Numbered from the stretch's first letter, positions 46,448 to 55,099 are shown. The stretch is DNA of 64,000 nucleotides from Actinopolymorpha cephalotaxi (GCF_013408535.1 NZ_JACBZA010000001.1:1426001-1490000), one strand, 5' to 3'. The notes: generated from the letters alone by a model not told the origin. Made by a program: numbers and translations.

Positions 46448-47715
46448 GGCCGGGCCCCGTCGGACCTGCCGGCGGACGTGCCGGCGGGGCTGCCGGCGGG
46501 TACCCTGGCCACCAGCGCGGCCAGTCCCATCCCGCCGCCGACCGCGACCGCGGCGAGCCCGAGGCCGGGACCGTCGGCGCGCACCATCCGGGAGAACAGC
46601 CGGACCAGGACGACCGCGCCACTCGCGCCCCACGGGTGGCCGAGCGCCAGCGCGCCGCCGTCGGGGCAGATGCGTTCCGGGTCCAGGTCGAGCGCGTCGG
46701 CGCAGGCGAGCACCTGCCCGGCGAAGGCCTCCACGAACTCGATCGCCCCCACGTCGGCGAGCTTGAGTCCCTGTCGGTCCAGCAGGGTGCGTACGGCGGA
46801 CACCGGCCCCAGCCCGGGCCGGCCGGGGTCGGTGCCGGTGCACACCCAGTCGACCAGCCGCAGCCCGGCCCAGCCGCGGGCGGCGCGCAGTCGTTCGGAG
46901 ACGACGGCGACGGCGGCCGCACCGTCGTTGACGCCGCAGGAGTTGCCCGCGGTGACCGTCCCGCCCTCGTCGAAGGGGACGAACGCCGGCCGCAGCCGCG
47001 CCAGCCGGGTCACGTCCAGCCCGGCTCGGGGACGGTCGTCGCGGTCGCATCCGGCCAACGGGACGATCTCGGTGGCGAACCGCCCGGCCGCCGCGGCCGC
47101 CACCGCCCGGGCATGGCTGCGCGCGGCGTAGGCGTCCTGGCGTTCCCGGCCGATCCCGGCCTCGCGGGCGATCAGGTCGGCGGCCGCGCCCATCTCCGGG
47201 TCGGCGTACGGCGGGGGAGCGAACGGCGCGCGGTCGTACGGGCGTGGTTCCTCGCCCGGGGTGTCCGGCCGCCACGCCCGCACCGGAGCGGTGGACGCGC
47301 TCTCCACCCCGCCGGCGAGGTACAGGTTGCCCCGGCCCGCCCGGACCTGACCGGCCGCCAGCGTCACCGCCTCCAGGCCGCTGCCGCACTGGCGGTCGAC
47401 CGTCAGGCCGGGTACGGCCGGGCCGAGCCCGGCGCGCAGGGCCGCCACCCGGGCGACGTTCCCGCCGGGGCCCATCGTGTTGCCGAGGATCACGTCCGCG
47501 ACCAGGGCGCTCGGCCCGACGCCCCCCTCCGCGTCCGGCGCGGCGTCCGGATCGACGGGGATCCCGAGGTCGGTGAGCAGGGCGCGCAGCACCGGCGCGG
47601 CGAGTTCGTCGGCGGACAGCCGGGCGAGGCCGCGGCCCGCCGTGGCCAGCGGTGTGCGCCGGGCGGCCACCAGGACCGGAGCGGTGCCGGGGACGGAGCC
47701 GGAACCGAGGCTCAC
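46444..47715 (-). CDS. Thiolase (acetyl-CoA C-acyltransferase) of the biotin-uptake operon
   Basis: 423 residues. Thiolase marks are VPGLTVDRQCGSGLEAVTLAAGQVRAG (acyl-enzyme Cys), GGVESASTAPV, GNSCGVNDGAAAVAVVSE, IEFVEAFAGQVLACADAL, and GGALALGHPWGASGAVVLVRLFSRM (His). Thiolases form or cleave beta-ketoacyl-CoA. Position between an acyl-CoA ligase and bioM echoes B. subtilis yhfS, a thiolase gene beside a bioY paralog; the exact reaction in biotin physiology is not known. GTG 47715 overlaps the ligase stop (GTGA). Confidence 0.88.
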   Translation of the reverse strand: MSLGSGSVPGTAPVLVAARRTPLATAGRGLARLSADELAAPVLRALLTDLGIPVDPDAAPDAEGGVGPSALVADVILGNTMGPGGNVARVAALRAGLGPAVPGLTVDRQCGSGLEAVTLAAGQVRAGRGNLYLAGGVESASTAPVRAWRPDTPGEEPRPYDRAPFAPPPYADPEMGAAADLIAREAGIGRERQDAYAARSHARAVAAAAAGRFATEIVPLAGCDRDDRPRAGLDVTRLARLRPAFVPFDEGGTVTAGNSCGVNDGAAAVAVVSERLRAARGWAGLRLVDWVCTGTDPGRPGLGPVSAVRTLLDRQGLKLADVGAIEFVEAFAGQVLACADALDLDPERICPDGGALALGHPWGASGAVVLVRLFSRMVRADGPGLGLAAVAVGGGMGLAALVARVPAGSPAGTSAGRSDGARP

Positions 47716-49007
47716 GTCAGCACCCGGGCGCCGAGCGTGCCGTCACGCAGGCCGGCGCCGACCTCGGCCCGGGCCACCTTGCCGGCGGGGGTACGGGGGA
47801 GCCGGTCGACGGCATACCAGAGCCGTGGCCGGTCCGTGGCCGGCAGGCCCGACGCCGCGGCCGCCCGCAGCTCGGCCAGGGCGGGTGCGCGGTCCGGCCG
47901 GGGTTCGACGACGGCGGCGACGACCTGCCCCAGCCGTTCGTGCGGCGTACCGACGCAGGCCACCTCGGCCACGCCGGGCACCTGCCGCAGCACGTGTTCG
48001 ACCGCCTCGGCGACGACGGTCGCCCCGCCGGTGGTGATCGCCGCGTCGCCGCGGCCGTGCACCGACAGCGTTCCGTCGTCGTGGCGTACGCCGTGGTCGC
48101 CGACCGTGGCGAACCCGTCGGGGTCGCGGTCCAGCCCGAGCGCGAGGTAGGGGCCGCGGGCCCAGATCACGCCGTCGCGGACGTCGACGGCCACCTCGGG
48201 GAACGGCCGCAGCCGGTCCGGTGGCAGACCGGGCCTGCGGATCGCCACGAAGGAGAGCTCGGCCGCGCCGTAGTAGTCGACCACCTCCACTCCCGCCTCG
48301 ACGGCCGCCGCGCGGACGCCGGGGTCGAGGTGGGCCCCGCCGCACACGACGGTCCGCAGCCGGCTGGTCGCCGGGTCGAGCCGGTCCAGCAGTTCGGCGA
48401 GCATGCTCGGCACCAGGTGCACGGCGGTGCAGGACGCGCAGGCCCGGGCGGCCTCGATGGGCGACCAGGAAGGCAGCGCGTGCACGGCCGCGCCCACGGT
48501 CAGCGCGTGCAGGGCGCCGTACAGGAACAGGCTTCCGGACAACCGGCCGGGGACCAGCACCGTGTCCTGCGCGCCGACGCCGGTGAGCGCGGAGAACGTC
48601 GGGAAGCTGAACGTCCACGACCGGCGGGAACGCGCCACCGGCCGGGGCGTGCCGGTGCTGCCGGAGGTGAACACCACCAGGCTCACGGCGGTGCCGTGCC
48701 GGTCCACCAGTGCGCGGGCGGCGTCCACCGCGGACTCGCGTACGGCATCCGGCCAGTCGGCGTCGGCGACCACGGCGGCCGCCTCCAGCAGGTCGGCGGC
48801 GAGGACGGCGGCCAGCAGGTCGGCCGGCTCGGACTCCGCGCAGACGACGGCGTGCCCGGCGGCGACACCGGACGCGGCGAGCGCCTCGGACCGGGTTTCG
48901 GCGCGGGCCGCCAACTCGCCGTAGCTGACCGTCCCGGACGCACCGACCAGCGCCGGCCGGTCCGGCTCGGCGGCCGCCCGGCGGCGTACGTCGCGGGAGA
49001 TGGGCAT
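47712..49007 (-). CDS. Acyl-CoA ligase (ANL superfamily) of the biotin-uptake operon
   Basis: 431 residues, short for the family. The AMP-binding P-loop is VVFTSGSTGTPRPVARS, followed by DYYGAAELSFVA (A5), GVIWARGPYLALG, TVGDHGVRHDDGTLSVHGRGDAAITTGG (A7/A8) and the terminal lysine in RTPAGKVARAEV. It should activate a carboxylic acid as acyl-AMP and then acyl-CoA; candidates are pimelate-like or fatty acids, but the substrate cannot be read. The setting resembles B. subtilis yhfT in the BirA-controlled yhfUTS cluster. ATG 49007 lies 11 nt after the bioY stop. Confidence 0.87.
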   Translation of the reverse strand: MPISRDVRRRAAAEPDRPALVGASGTVSYGELAARAETRSEALAASGVAAGHAVVCAESEPADLLAAVLAADLLEAAAVVADADWPDAVRESAVDAARALVDRHGTAVSLVVFTSGSTGTPRPVARSRRSWTFSFPTFSALTGVGAQDTVLVPGRLSGSLFLYGALHALTVGAAVHALPSWSPIEAARACASCTAVHLVPSMLAELLDRLDPATSRLRTVVCGGAHLDPGVRAAAVEAGVEVVDYYGAAELSFVAIRRPGLPPDRLRPFPEVAVDVRDGVIWARGPYLALGLDRDPDGFATVGDHGVRHDDGTLSVHGRGDAAITTGGATVVAEAVEHVLRQVPGVAEVACVGTPHERLGQVVAAVVEPRPDRAPALAELRAAAASGLPATDRPRLWYAVDRLPRTPAGKVARAEVGAGLRDGTLGARVLT

Positions 49008-49018
49008 CGAGGCGAACG

Positions 49019-49699
49019 TTATCGCCGGGTGCGGCGGGTGGAGCCGGTCGGCTTCTCGCCCCCGGGATCGGTGGCGTCGTCCGAGGCCCCGGCCGGCTCG
49101 TCATCGTCGGCGGGGCCCTCGGGCTCGGCCGTACCCAGCGTCGGGTAGCCCGCGTGCACACCGCGGGCGACCAGCGTCGCGAGCACCGCCTTGATCAGAT
49201 CGCCGGGCAGGAACACCGCCGCCGCGACCAGCGTGGCCACCAGCCCGGTCGTGCCCGACCGCCACGCCTGCACCGGAACGCCGATCGCGTACACCACGAC
49301 GATGCCGCCGACGACGTTGGCGACCAGCCCGGCCGGGATGCTGTACGCCCGGTAGCGGGGGAGCAGGCGTTCGGTCAGCCAGCCGGTCACCCAGGCGCCC
49401 AGGGGGAAGCCCACGAAGTAGCCCGCCGACGCACCGGCCAGTACCCCGAGCCCGCCCCGCCCTCCGGCCAGCAGCGGCAGCCCGGCCAGGACGAGCGCGC
49501 AGAACGTCAGCGTCGCCAGCAGCCCGCGGCGCGCACCCAGGATCGACCCGGCCAGCATCGGCCCGAGCGACTGCGCGGTGATCGGCACGGCACTGCCGAA
49601 CAGCGCGATCGATCCCGGCAGCCCGAGCACCGCGATCAGGGCCGCGAACAGCGCGATCAGCGCCAGGTCGCGGGTGGGTAGCCGGCGGTGGGGTGTCAT
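49019..49699 (-). CDS. bioY: Biotin transporter substrate-binding component BioY
   Basis: 226 residues, about six membrane helices. The family pattern is visible: LALIALFAALIAVLG near the N-terminus, ITAQSLGPMLAGSILGARRGLLATLTFCALVLAGLPLLAGGRGGLGVLAGASAGYFVGFPLGAWVTGWL and the later FLPGDLIKAVLATLVARGV. The hydrophilic C-terminus is Asp/Glu/Gly-rich. It binds biotin in the membrane and works with BioMN. ATG 49699 has GAGGAG about 10 nt upstream; a minus-strand TACCCT at 49767-49762 may be the promoter. It is the first gene of the operon and has a TAA stop, rare here. Confidence 0.93.
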   Translation of the reverse strand: MTPHRRLPTRDLALIALFAALIAVLGLPGSIALFGSAVPITAQSLGPMLAGSILGARRGLLATLTFCALVLAGLPLLAGGRGGLGVLAGASAGYFVGFPLGAWVTGWLTERLLPRYRAYSIPAGLVANVVGGIVVVYAIGVPVQAWRSGTTGLVATLVAAAVFLPGDLIKAVLATLVARGVHAGYPTLGTAEPEGPADDDEPAGASDDATDPGGEKPTGSTRRTRR

Positions 49700-49919
49700 C
49701 AGTGGAACTCCTCGTGGTTCGGTCCGGCCCAGAAAGCAGTCCGGACAGCGGGGCCGCATCGAGGGTATGCGGCCGGCCCGCCGGTCCGACCTGCCCTCCG
49801 CGCCAACGTCCGGTCCTGCCGCTTGGCGTGACCCCACAACCAGGGCCTCCACCGCCGGGCCACCGCCGGGTCGCGGCTCACCCGGAACAACCGGGTCGCG
49901 GCTCACCGAGATCGGCCTC

Positions 49920-49925
49920 TACACT
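49920..49925 (+). promoter_or_regulatory. -10 box before the ABC-F leader peptide
   Basis: TACACT is followed by 7 nt and then ATG 49933 of a six-codon reading frame. Transcription would start at or one base before that ATG. Confidence 0.5.
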
Positions 49926-49932
49926 GGCGGAC

Positions 49933-49953
49933 ATGCTCATCCGGATTGCGTGA
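49933..49953 (+). CDS. Candidate leader peptide of the ABC-F gene (MLIRIA)
   Basis: ATG CTC ATC CGG ATT GCG TGA begins at the predicted transcription start, so it could be read as a leaderless open reading frame. It lies 58 nt before the ABC-F start. Between them CGGACAC (49955-49961) can pair with GTGTCCG (49983-49989) or with GTGTCC (49974-49979). CTCCG (49961-49965) can pair with the CGGAG ribosome site of the ABC-F gene. Antibiotic-resistance ABC-F genes are often controlled by ribosome stalling in such leaders. Expression is not shown. Confidence 0.42.
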   Translation: MLIRIA

Positions 49954-50011
49954 CCGGACACTCCGTTGCCCACGTGTCCCCTGTGTCCGTTCGACTCCGG
50001 AGCGTTCCCCC

Positions 50012-51613
50012 TTGATTACCGTTAGCAGTCTCGAACTTCGTGCCGGCGCCCGTCTTCTCCTCTCCGACCTCTCCTTCCGCGTCGCCGCCGGCGACCGGGT
50101 GGGCCTGGTCGGCCGCAACGGCGCCGGCAAGACGACCCTCACCCGAGTCCTCGCCGGCGAGGGCCAGCCGGCCGCCGGCACCGTCACCAGGTCCGGCTCG
50201 GTCGGCTATCTCCCGCAGGACCCTCGTACCGGCGATCTCGACATCACCGCCCGCGACCGCGTGCTGTCTGCACGCGGTCTGGACCAGGTGGTCGACCAGC
50301 TCCGCTCCGCCGAGCTGGAGATGGCCGGCGTCGGCGCCCGCAACGGCACCGACCGCGCGATGCGGAAGTACGCCCGGGCCGAGGAGGAGTTCCTCGCCCG
50401 CGGCGGGTACGCCGCCGAGTCCGAGGCCGCCCAGGTCACCGCGAGCCTGGGCCTTCCCGAACGCGTCCTGGCCCAGCCGCTGCGCACCCTCTCCGGCGGT
50501 CAGCGGCGCCGGATCGAGCTGGCCCGGATCCTGTTCTCCGGCTCCGACACCCTGCTCCTCGACGAGCCGACCAACCACCTCGACGCCGACTCGGTCACCT
50601 GGCTGCGGGAGTACCTCCGCTCCTACAAGGGCGGCCTGGTGGTGATCAGCCACGACGTCGGCCTGCTCGAGGCGACTGTCAACCGCGTCTTTCACCTGGA
50701 CGCCAACCGCGCGGAGCTGGACGTCTACAACGTCGGGTGGCGCACCTACCTCGACCAGCGCGAGACCGACGAGCGGCGGCGCAGGCGCGAGCGCACCAAC
50801 ACCGAGCGCAAGGCGAACGCGCTGATGGCCCAGGCGGACAAGATGCGGGCCAAGGCGACGAAGGCGACCGCGGCCAAGAACATGGCCCGCCGGGCCGAGC
50901 GGATGGTCTCCGGGCTGGAGGCCGAGCGCAAGGCCGACCGGGTGGCCAGGATCAGGCTGCCGGAGCCCGCGCCCTGTGGCAAGACGCCGTTGACAGCGCA
51001 GGAGCTGTCGAAGTCGTACGGCTCGCTGGAGGTGTTCAGCGACGTCGACCTGGCCGTGGACAAGGGCAGCCGGGTGGTCGTCCTCGGGCTGAACGGCGCG
51101 GGGAAGACGACTCTGCTCCGGGTGCTGTCCGGGGTCGAGCGGCCCGACACCGGCGAGGTGGTGCCGGGTCACGGCCTCCGGCTCGGCTACTACGCCCAGG
51201 AGCACGAGACGCTCGACACCACGCGTACGGTCCGGGAGAACATGCTGGCCGAGGCGCCGCACCTCACCGACACCGAGGCGCGCAAGGTGCTCGGCTCGTT
51301 CCTGTTCTCCGGCGACGACGTGGACAAGCCGGCCGGGGTGCTCTCCGGCGGGGAGAAGACCCGGCTGGCACTGGCCCGGCTGGTGTGCTCGAGCGCCAAC
51401 GTCCTGCTGCTGGACGAGCCGACGAACAACCTCGACCCGGTGTCGCGGCAGGAGATCCTGGGCGCGATCAGGTCCTACAAGGGTGCGATCGTGCTCGTCA
51501 CCCACGACGAGGGCGCGGTCGAGGCGCTCGAACCCGAGCGTGTCCTGCTGCTCCCCGACGGCGTCGAGGACCTGTGGAACGCCGACTACGCCGACCTGGT
51601 GTCGCTCGCCTGA
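50012..51613 (+). CDS. ABC-F family ATPase (ribosome-associated)
   Basis: 533 residues with two ABC domains and no membrane helices. NBD1: LVGRNGAGKTTL, TLSGGQRRRIELARILFSGSDTLLLDEPTNHLDADS. The linker (about 240-310) is highly charged (TDERRRRRERTNTERKANALMAQADKMRAKATKA). NBD2: VLGLNGAGKTTLLRVLSG, GVLSGGEKTRLALARLVCSSANVLLLDEPTNNLDPVS. ABC-F proteins act on the ribosome as translation factors or protect it from antibiotics; which applies here is unknown. TTG 50012 (ITVSSLELRAGARLLL) is preferred because the family N-terminus starts there and CGGAG lies 10 nt upstream. A leader peptide and alternative stems precede it. Confidence 0.92.
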   Translation: MITVSSLELRAGARLLLSDLSFRVAAGDRVGLVGRNGAGKTTLTRVLAGEGQPAAGTVTRSGSVGYLPQDPRTGDLDITARDRVLSARGLDQVVDQLRSAELEMAGVGARNGTDRAMRKYARAEEEFLARGGYAAESEAAQVTASLGLPERVLAQPLRTLSGGQRRRIELARILFSGSDTLLLDEPTNHLDADSVTWLREYLRSYKGGLVVISHDVGLLEATVNRVFHLDANRAELDVYNVGWRTYLDQRETDERRRRRERTNTERKANALMAQADKMRAKATKATAAKNMARRAERMVSGLEAERKADRVARIRLPEPAPCGKTPLTAQELSKSYGSLEVFSDVDLAVDKGSRVVVLGLNGAGKTTLLRVLSGVERPDTGEVVPGHGLRLGYYAQEHETLDTTRTVRENMLAEAPHLTDTEARKVLGSFLFSGDDVDKPAGVLSGGEKTRLALARLVCSSANVLLLDEPTNNLDPVSRQEILGAIRSYKGAIVLVTHDEGAVEALEPERVLLLPDGVEDLWNADYADLVSLA

Positions 51614-51803
51614 GCCGGCCCGGACGCCCGATTTCGGCGGTTCGGACGACATCCGCCGGATTGCGAATCGGTAATCGTGGCGATCAGGTGTTGCCGACGC
51701 GCATGGTCCGACCGATCATCGGGCATTGGTGGGTTGATCGAATGCCGTGCGGCTCTGCCATGTGAGCCCCAGGGCAACCGCCAACTCGCCAGCGGAGGCA
51801 AGC

Positions 51804-52022
51804 GTGGTCGAGACATTGAAGAAGGGCGTTCGGGTCACCGGACCACAGCGGGACAAGCTCGCCGCGGATCTGAGACGAAGGTACGACGGAGGAAAGAGCA
51901 TCCGCACGATCGCTCAGGAGACCGGCCGTTCCTACGGGTTCGTGCACCGGTTGCTGAGCGAGTCCGGGGTGCGGCTTCGCAGCAGGGGCGGGGCGACCCG
52001 GGCCAAGAAGGTGCGGGCCTGA
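51804..52022 (+). CDS. Small helix-turn-helix DNA-binding protein
   Basis: 72 residues. VVETLKKGVRVTGPQRDKLAADLRRRYDGGKSIRTIAQETGRSYGFVHRLLSESGVRLRSRGGATRAKK forms one helix-turn-helix (GKSIRTIAQETGRSYGFVHRLL) with a basic tail. It belongs to a small, strongly conserved actinobacterial family, often near an ABC-F gene; its target is unknown. GTG 51804 has GGAGG 5 nt upstream, which decides against the in-frame upstream ATG at 51747. The 190-bp gap after the ABC-F stop holds no other gene. A strong hairpin follows. Confidence 0.88.
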   Translation: MVETLKKGVRVTGPQRDKLAADLRRRYDGGKSIRTIAQETGRSYGFVHRLLSESGVRLRSRGGATRAKKVRA

Positions 52023-52152
52023 CGCCGCGCCGCCGTACGCCCCCCGTCAGACGCGAGGAGCACACGTACGGAAGGCAGGCCACGGCCTTGGGACCGCGGG
52101 GGTCACCAGGGGGCTGGGCCGGTCTCTGCGAGACCATGATGCCCTGACGAAA

Positions 52153-52194
52153 GAACCCCCTGGCCGGGGAAGACCTTCACCGGCCAGGGGGTTC
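52153..52194. terminator. Terminator hairpin after the small HTH gene
   Basis: A perfect 15-bp stem, GAACCCCCTGGCCGG (52153-52167) and its complement (52180-52194), has a 12-nt loop. It separates the HTH gene from the ABC exporter. Confidence 0.85.
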
Positions 52195-52244
52195 ACTGTG
52201 CGGACGGTCCGTGCGGACGGTCGCCGACGAAGGGAAACCGCGCC

Positions 52245-54134
52245 TTGAGCATGCACGGTGGTGGCTGGGGCACGATGCGTTCCTTCACCCGGGACCGCTC
52301 GGCTGCCCGCCGGCGGCTGGCGCCCGGCACGATCCGGCGGATCGCGGCGTTCGCCCGGCCCTACAAGGGGTTCGTCGTCGGCCTGACGGTGCTGCTGGCG
52401 GTCGACGCCGCCGCCGGCGCGGTCACGCCGCTGATCTTCCGGGAGATCATCAACGAGGGCGTGCTCGGCAAGGACTCGAGCCTGGTGGTCCGGCTGGCCC
52501 TGGTGGTCGCGGGCATCGCCGTGCTGACCGGCGCCCTCGGCCTGGTCGAGCGCTACTGCGGCTCTCGGATCGGCGAGGGCCTGATCTACGACATGCGCTC
52601 GCGGGTGTTCGCGCACATCCAGCGGATGCCGCTGGCGTTCTTCACCCGTACCCAGACCGGCGCCCTGGTGTCCCGGCTCAACAACGACGTTCTCGGCGCA
52701 CAGCAGGCGTTCACCTCCACGCTGTCGAACGTCGTCAGCAACCTCCTCACCGCCGTGTTCACGCTGAGTGCGATGTTCGTGCTGTCCTGGCAGATCACCC
52801 TGGTCTCGCTGGTCATGCTGCCGCTGTTCCTGCTGCCGGCGCGCTGGCTGGGACGCAAGCTGCAGGCGATCACCCGGGAGTCCTACGACCTCAACGCGCA
52901 GATGAACTCGATGCTGACCGAGCGGCTCGGCGTGTCCGGCGCCCTGCTGGTGAAGCTGTTCGGCCGGCACGAGGCGGAGGACGAGGCGTTCGGGCAGCGG
53001 GCGGCCCGGGTCCGCGACATCGGCGTCACCCAGGCGATGTACAGCCGGGTGTTCTTCACCGCGCTGATGCTGGTCGCCTCACTGTCGGTGGCGCTGGTCT
53101 ACGGCTGGGGCGGTGTCCAGGCGGTGGCCGGAGCACTGAGCGTCGGAACACTGGTGGCGCTGACGGCGTACCTCACCAGGCTGTACGGCCCGCTGACCGC
53201 GCTGTCCAACGTGCACGTCGACATCATGACCGCACTGGTGAGCTTCGAGCGGGTGTTCGAGGTGCTCGACCTGGAGCCGCTGGTGAAGAACCTCCCCGGC
53301 GCCCGCGACCTGCCGGCCGGCGTGCCCGCGAGCATCGAGTTCGACCGGGTGAGCTTCGAGTACCCCCGCGCCGCCGACGTCTCGCTGGCGTCGCTGGAGA
53401 CCGTCGCCGTCCTCGACCAGACCGCGTCCGCCCAGGTGCTGCACGAGGTGTCGGTGCGCGCCGAAGCCGGGCAGCTGGTGGCGCTGGTCGGGCAGTCCGG
53501 TGCGGGCAAGACGACGATGACGCACCTGGTCACCCGGATGTACGACGTCACCTCGGGTGCCCTGCGGGTGGGCGGCATCGACGTCCGCGACCTCACGCTT
53601 GAGTCGCTGCGGTCGGCGATCGGGGTGGTCACCCAGGACCCGCACATGTTCCACGACACCATCCGGGCCAACCTGCTGTACGCCAGGCAGGACGCCACCG
53701 ACGACGAGCTCGTCGAGGCGCTGCGGGCCGCGCAGATCTGGACGCTCGTCAGCGGACTGGCCGACGGGCTGGACACCGTGGTGGGCGAACGCGGCTACCG
53801 GCTGTCCGGCGGGGAGAAGCAGCGCCTCGCGATCGCCCGGCTGCTGCTCAAGGCGCCCCGGATCGTCGTCCTGGACGAGGCGACCGCGCACCTGGACTCG
53901 GAGTCGGAGGCCGCGGTGCAGAAGGCCCTCGCCACCGCGCTGACCGGCCGGACGTCGCTGGTGATCGCCCACCGGCTGTCGACCGTACGCGACGCCGACC
54001 TCATCGTCGTGCTGGACGAGGGGCGGATCGCCGAGCGCGGGACGCACGAGCAGCTGCTGGCCGCCGGCGGGCTGTACGCCGAGCTCTACCGGACGCAGTT
54101 CCGACCCCAGGCCGAGGCGCAGGGCACGCTGTAG
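52245..54134 (+). CDS. ABC exporter with fused membrane and ATPase domains
   Basis: 629 residues. Six helices form an ABC type 1 membrane domain (about 35-330), including IGEGLIYDMRSRVFAHIQRMPLAFFTRTQTGALVSRLNNDVLGAQQAFTSTLSN, followed by an ATPase domain: Walker A ALVGQSGAGKTTM, VTQDPHMFHDTIRANLLYARQDATD, signature YRLSGGEKQRLAIARLLLKAPRIVVLDEATAHLDSESE and VIAHRLSTVRDADLIVVLDEGRI. It acts as a homodimer or heterodimer exporter of unknown cargo. TTG 52245 has GAAGGG 10 nt upstream; ATG 52251 is the alternative. A hairpin overlaps the stop codon. Confidence 0.93.
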   Translation: MSMHGGGWGTMRSFTRDRSAARRRLAPGTIRRIAAFARPYKGFVVGLTVLLAVDAAAGAVTPLIFREIINEGVLGKDSSLVVRLALVVAGIAVLTGALGLVERYCGSRIGEGLIYDMRSRVFAHIQRMPLAFFTRTQTGALVSRLNNDVLGAQQAFTSTLSNVVSNLLTAVFTLSAMFVLSWQITLVSLVMLPLFLLPARWLGRKLQAITRESYDLNAQMNSMLTERLGVSGALLVKLFGRHEAEDEAFGQRAARVRDIGVTQAMYSRVFFTALMLVASLSVALVYGWGGVQAVAGALSVGTLVALTAYLTRLYGPLTALSNVHVDIMTALVSFERVFEVLDLEPLVKNLPGARDLPAGVPASIEFDRVSFEYPRAADVSLASLETVAVLDQTASAQVLHEVSVRAEAGQLVALVGQSGAGKTTMTHLVTRMYDVTSGALRVGGIDVRDLTLESLRSAIGVVTQDPHMFHDTIRANLLYARQDATDDELVEALRAAQIWTLVSGLADGLDTVVGERGYRLSGGEKQRLAIARLLLKAPRIVVLDEATAHLDSESEAAVQKALATALTGRTSLVIAHRLSTVRDADLIVVLDEGRIAERGTHEQLLAAGGLYAELYRTQFRPQAEAQGTL

Positions 54135-54153
54135 CGCGGGGGCGCCCGCGCTA
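54132..54153. terminator. Bidirectional hairpin overlapping the exporter stop codon
   Basis: TAGCGCGGG (54132-54140) pairs with CCCGCGCTA (54145-54153) around a 4-nt loop. The left arm contains the TAG stop of the exporter. The convergent SDR gene ends 15 bp further on. Confidence 0.75.
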
Positions 54154-54167
54154 CTTGGGGTACGACC

Positions 54168-54926
54168 TCAGATCGCGCGGGTGGCGCCACCGTCGACGGA
54201 GACCGTCGTACCGGTCATGTACGACGCCACCGGGGCGAGCACGAACGCCGCCACCCGGCCGAACTCCAGCGGTGAGCCGTACCTCCGCAGCGGGATCTCC
54301 GCCTCGCGCCGGCGGCGGTAGGCCTCCGGATCGGGGCTCTGGTCGGCGATCTCGCGGGTGCGTTCGGTGTCGAAGCTGCCGGGCAGCAGGGCGTTGACGC
54401 GTACGCCGGCCGGCCCCAGCTCGTCGGCCAGCGTCTTGGCCAGCCCGGCCAGGCCGGGGCGCAGGCCGTTGGAGATCGCCAGCCCCGGAATCGGCGCGCG
54501 CACCGAACTCGACAGGACGAACGCGATCGAGCCGCCGTCGCGGCAGGCCGTGGCGACCGAGCGGGCCAGCCGCAGGCCACCGAGGAACACCGACTCGAAC
54601 GCCGACCGCCACTGCTCGTCCTCGGCGTCCATCGCGGTGCCGGGCGCGGGCCCGCCGACGCTGATCAGCGCGCCGTCCAGCCGTCCCCACTTCGCCATCG
54701 CGGTGGCGACGAGGCGTTCGGACGAGGCGGGCTCGGCGTTGTCGGCCGCGACACCGACGGCCCGCGCGGTGCCCAGGCTCGCGGCGGCGCGTTGCACGCC
54801 CTCCTCGCTGCGCGCGGAGATCACCACGTAGGCACCCTCCGCGACCAGCACCTCCGCCACCGCGCGGCCCAGCCCGCGACTCGCACCACTGAGTAGGAAC
54901 ACCCGGTCCCGCACGCCAAGATCCAC
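54168..54926 (-). CDS. Atypical SDR protein lacking the catalytic Tyr-Lys pair
   Basis: 252 residues with an SDR fold: cofactor motif LLSGASRGLGRAVAEVL, GALISVGGPAPG in place of NNAG, LSSSVRAPIPGLAISNGLRPGLAGLAKTLADELGPAGVRVNALLPG and YMTGTTVSVDGG. By alignment with FabG, the active-site Tyr152 is Ser and Lys156 is Arg, while the Ser cluster (139-141) remains. Similar 'FabG-like' proteins with SNxxRxG instead of YxxxK exist, so this is a subfamily rather than a damaged gene. It may have another chemistry or a binding role. GTG 54926 has AGGATGAGG upstream. It is divergent from the sirtuin gene. Confidence 0.88.
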   Translation of the reverse strand: MDLGVRDRVFLLSGASRGLGRAVAEVLVAEGAYVVISARSEEGVQRAAASLGTARAVGVAADNAEPASSERLVATAMAKWGRLDGALISVGGPAPGTAMDAEDEQWRSAFESVFLGGLRLARSVATACRDGGSIAFVLSSSVRAPIPGLAISNGLRPGLAGLAKTLADELGPAGVRVNALLPGSFDTERTREIADQSPDPEAYRRRREAEIPLRRYGSPLEFGRVAAFVLAPVASYMTGTTVSVDGGATRAI

Positions 54927-55099
54927 GGTGCCTCATCCTTCCTCATGACGGTCACGCCATGCGCACTGACACGCTGGGTGGTCCGACCAGTCTGGGCATC
55001 CCGGAGCGCCGGGCCGGCCTCCGTCACGCCGGGTGCGCTCGGGTGCGGCGCCGCGGGACGGTCCGCTGCGGCCGGTCGCGGTCCGCCCGCGTCCTCGCG

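Noticed and set aside
54168-54926. Pseudogene call for the SDR lacking Tyr/Lys
   Set aside because: The frame is intact, length normal and the replacement motif well formed; it looks like a distinct subfamily.
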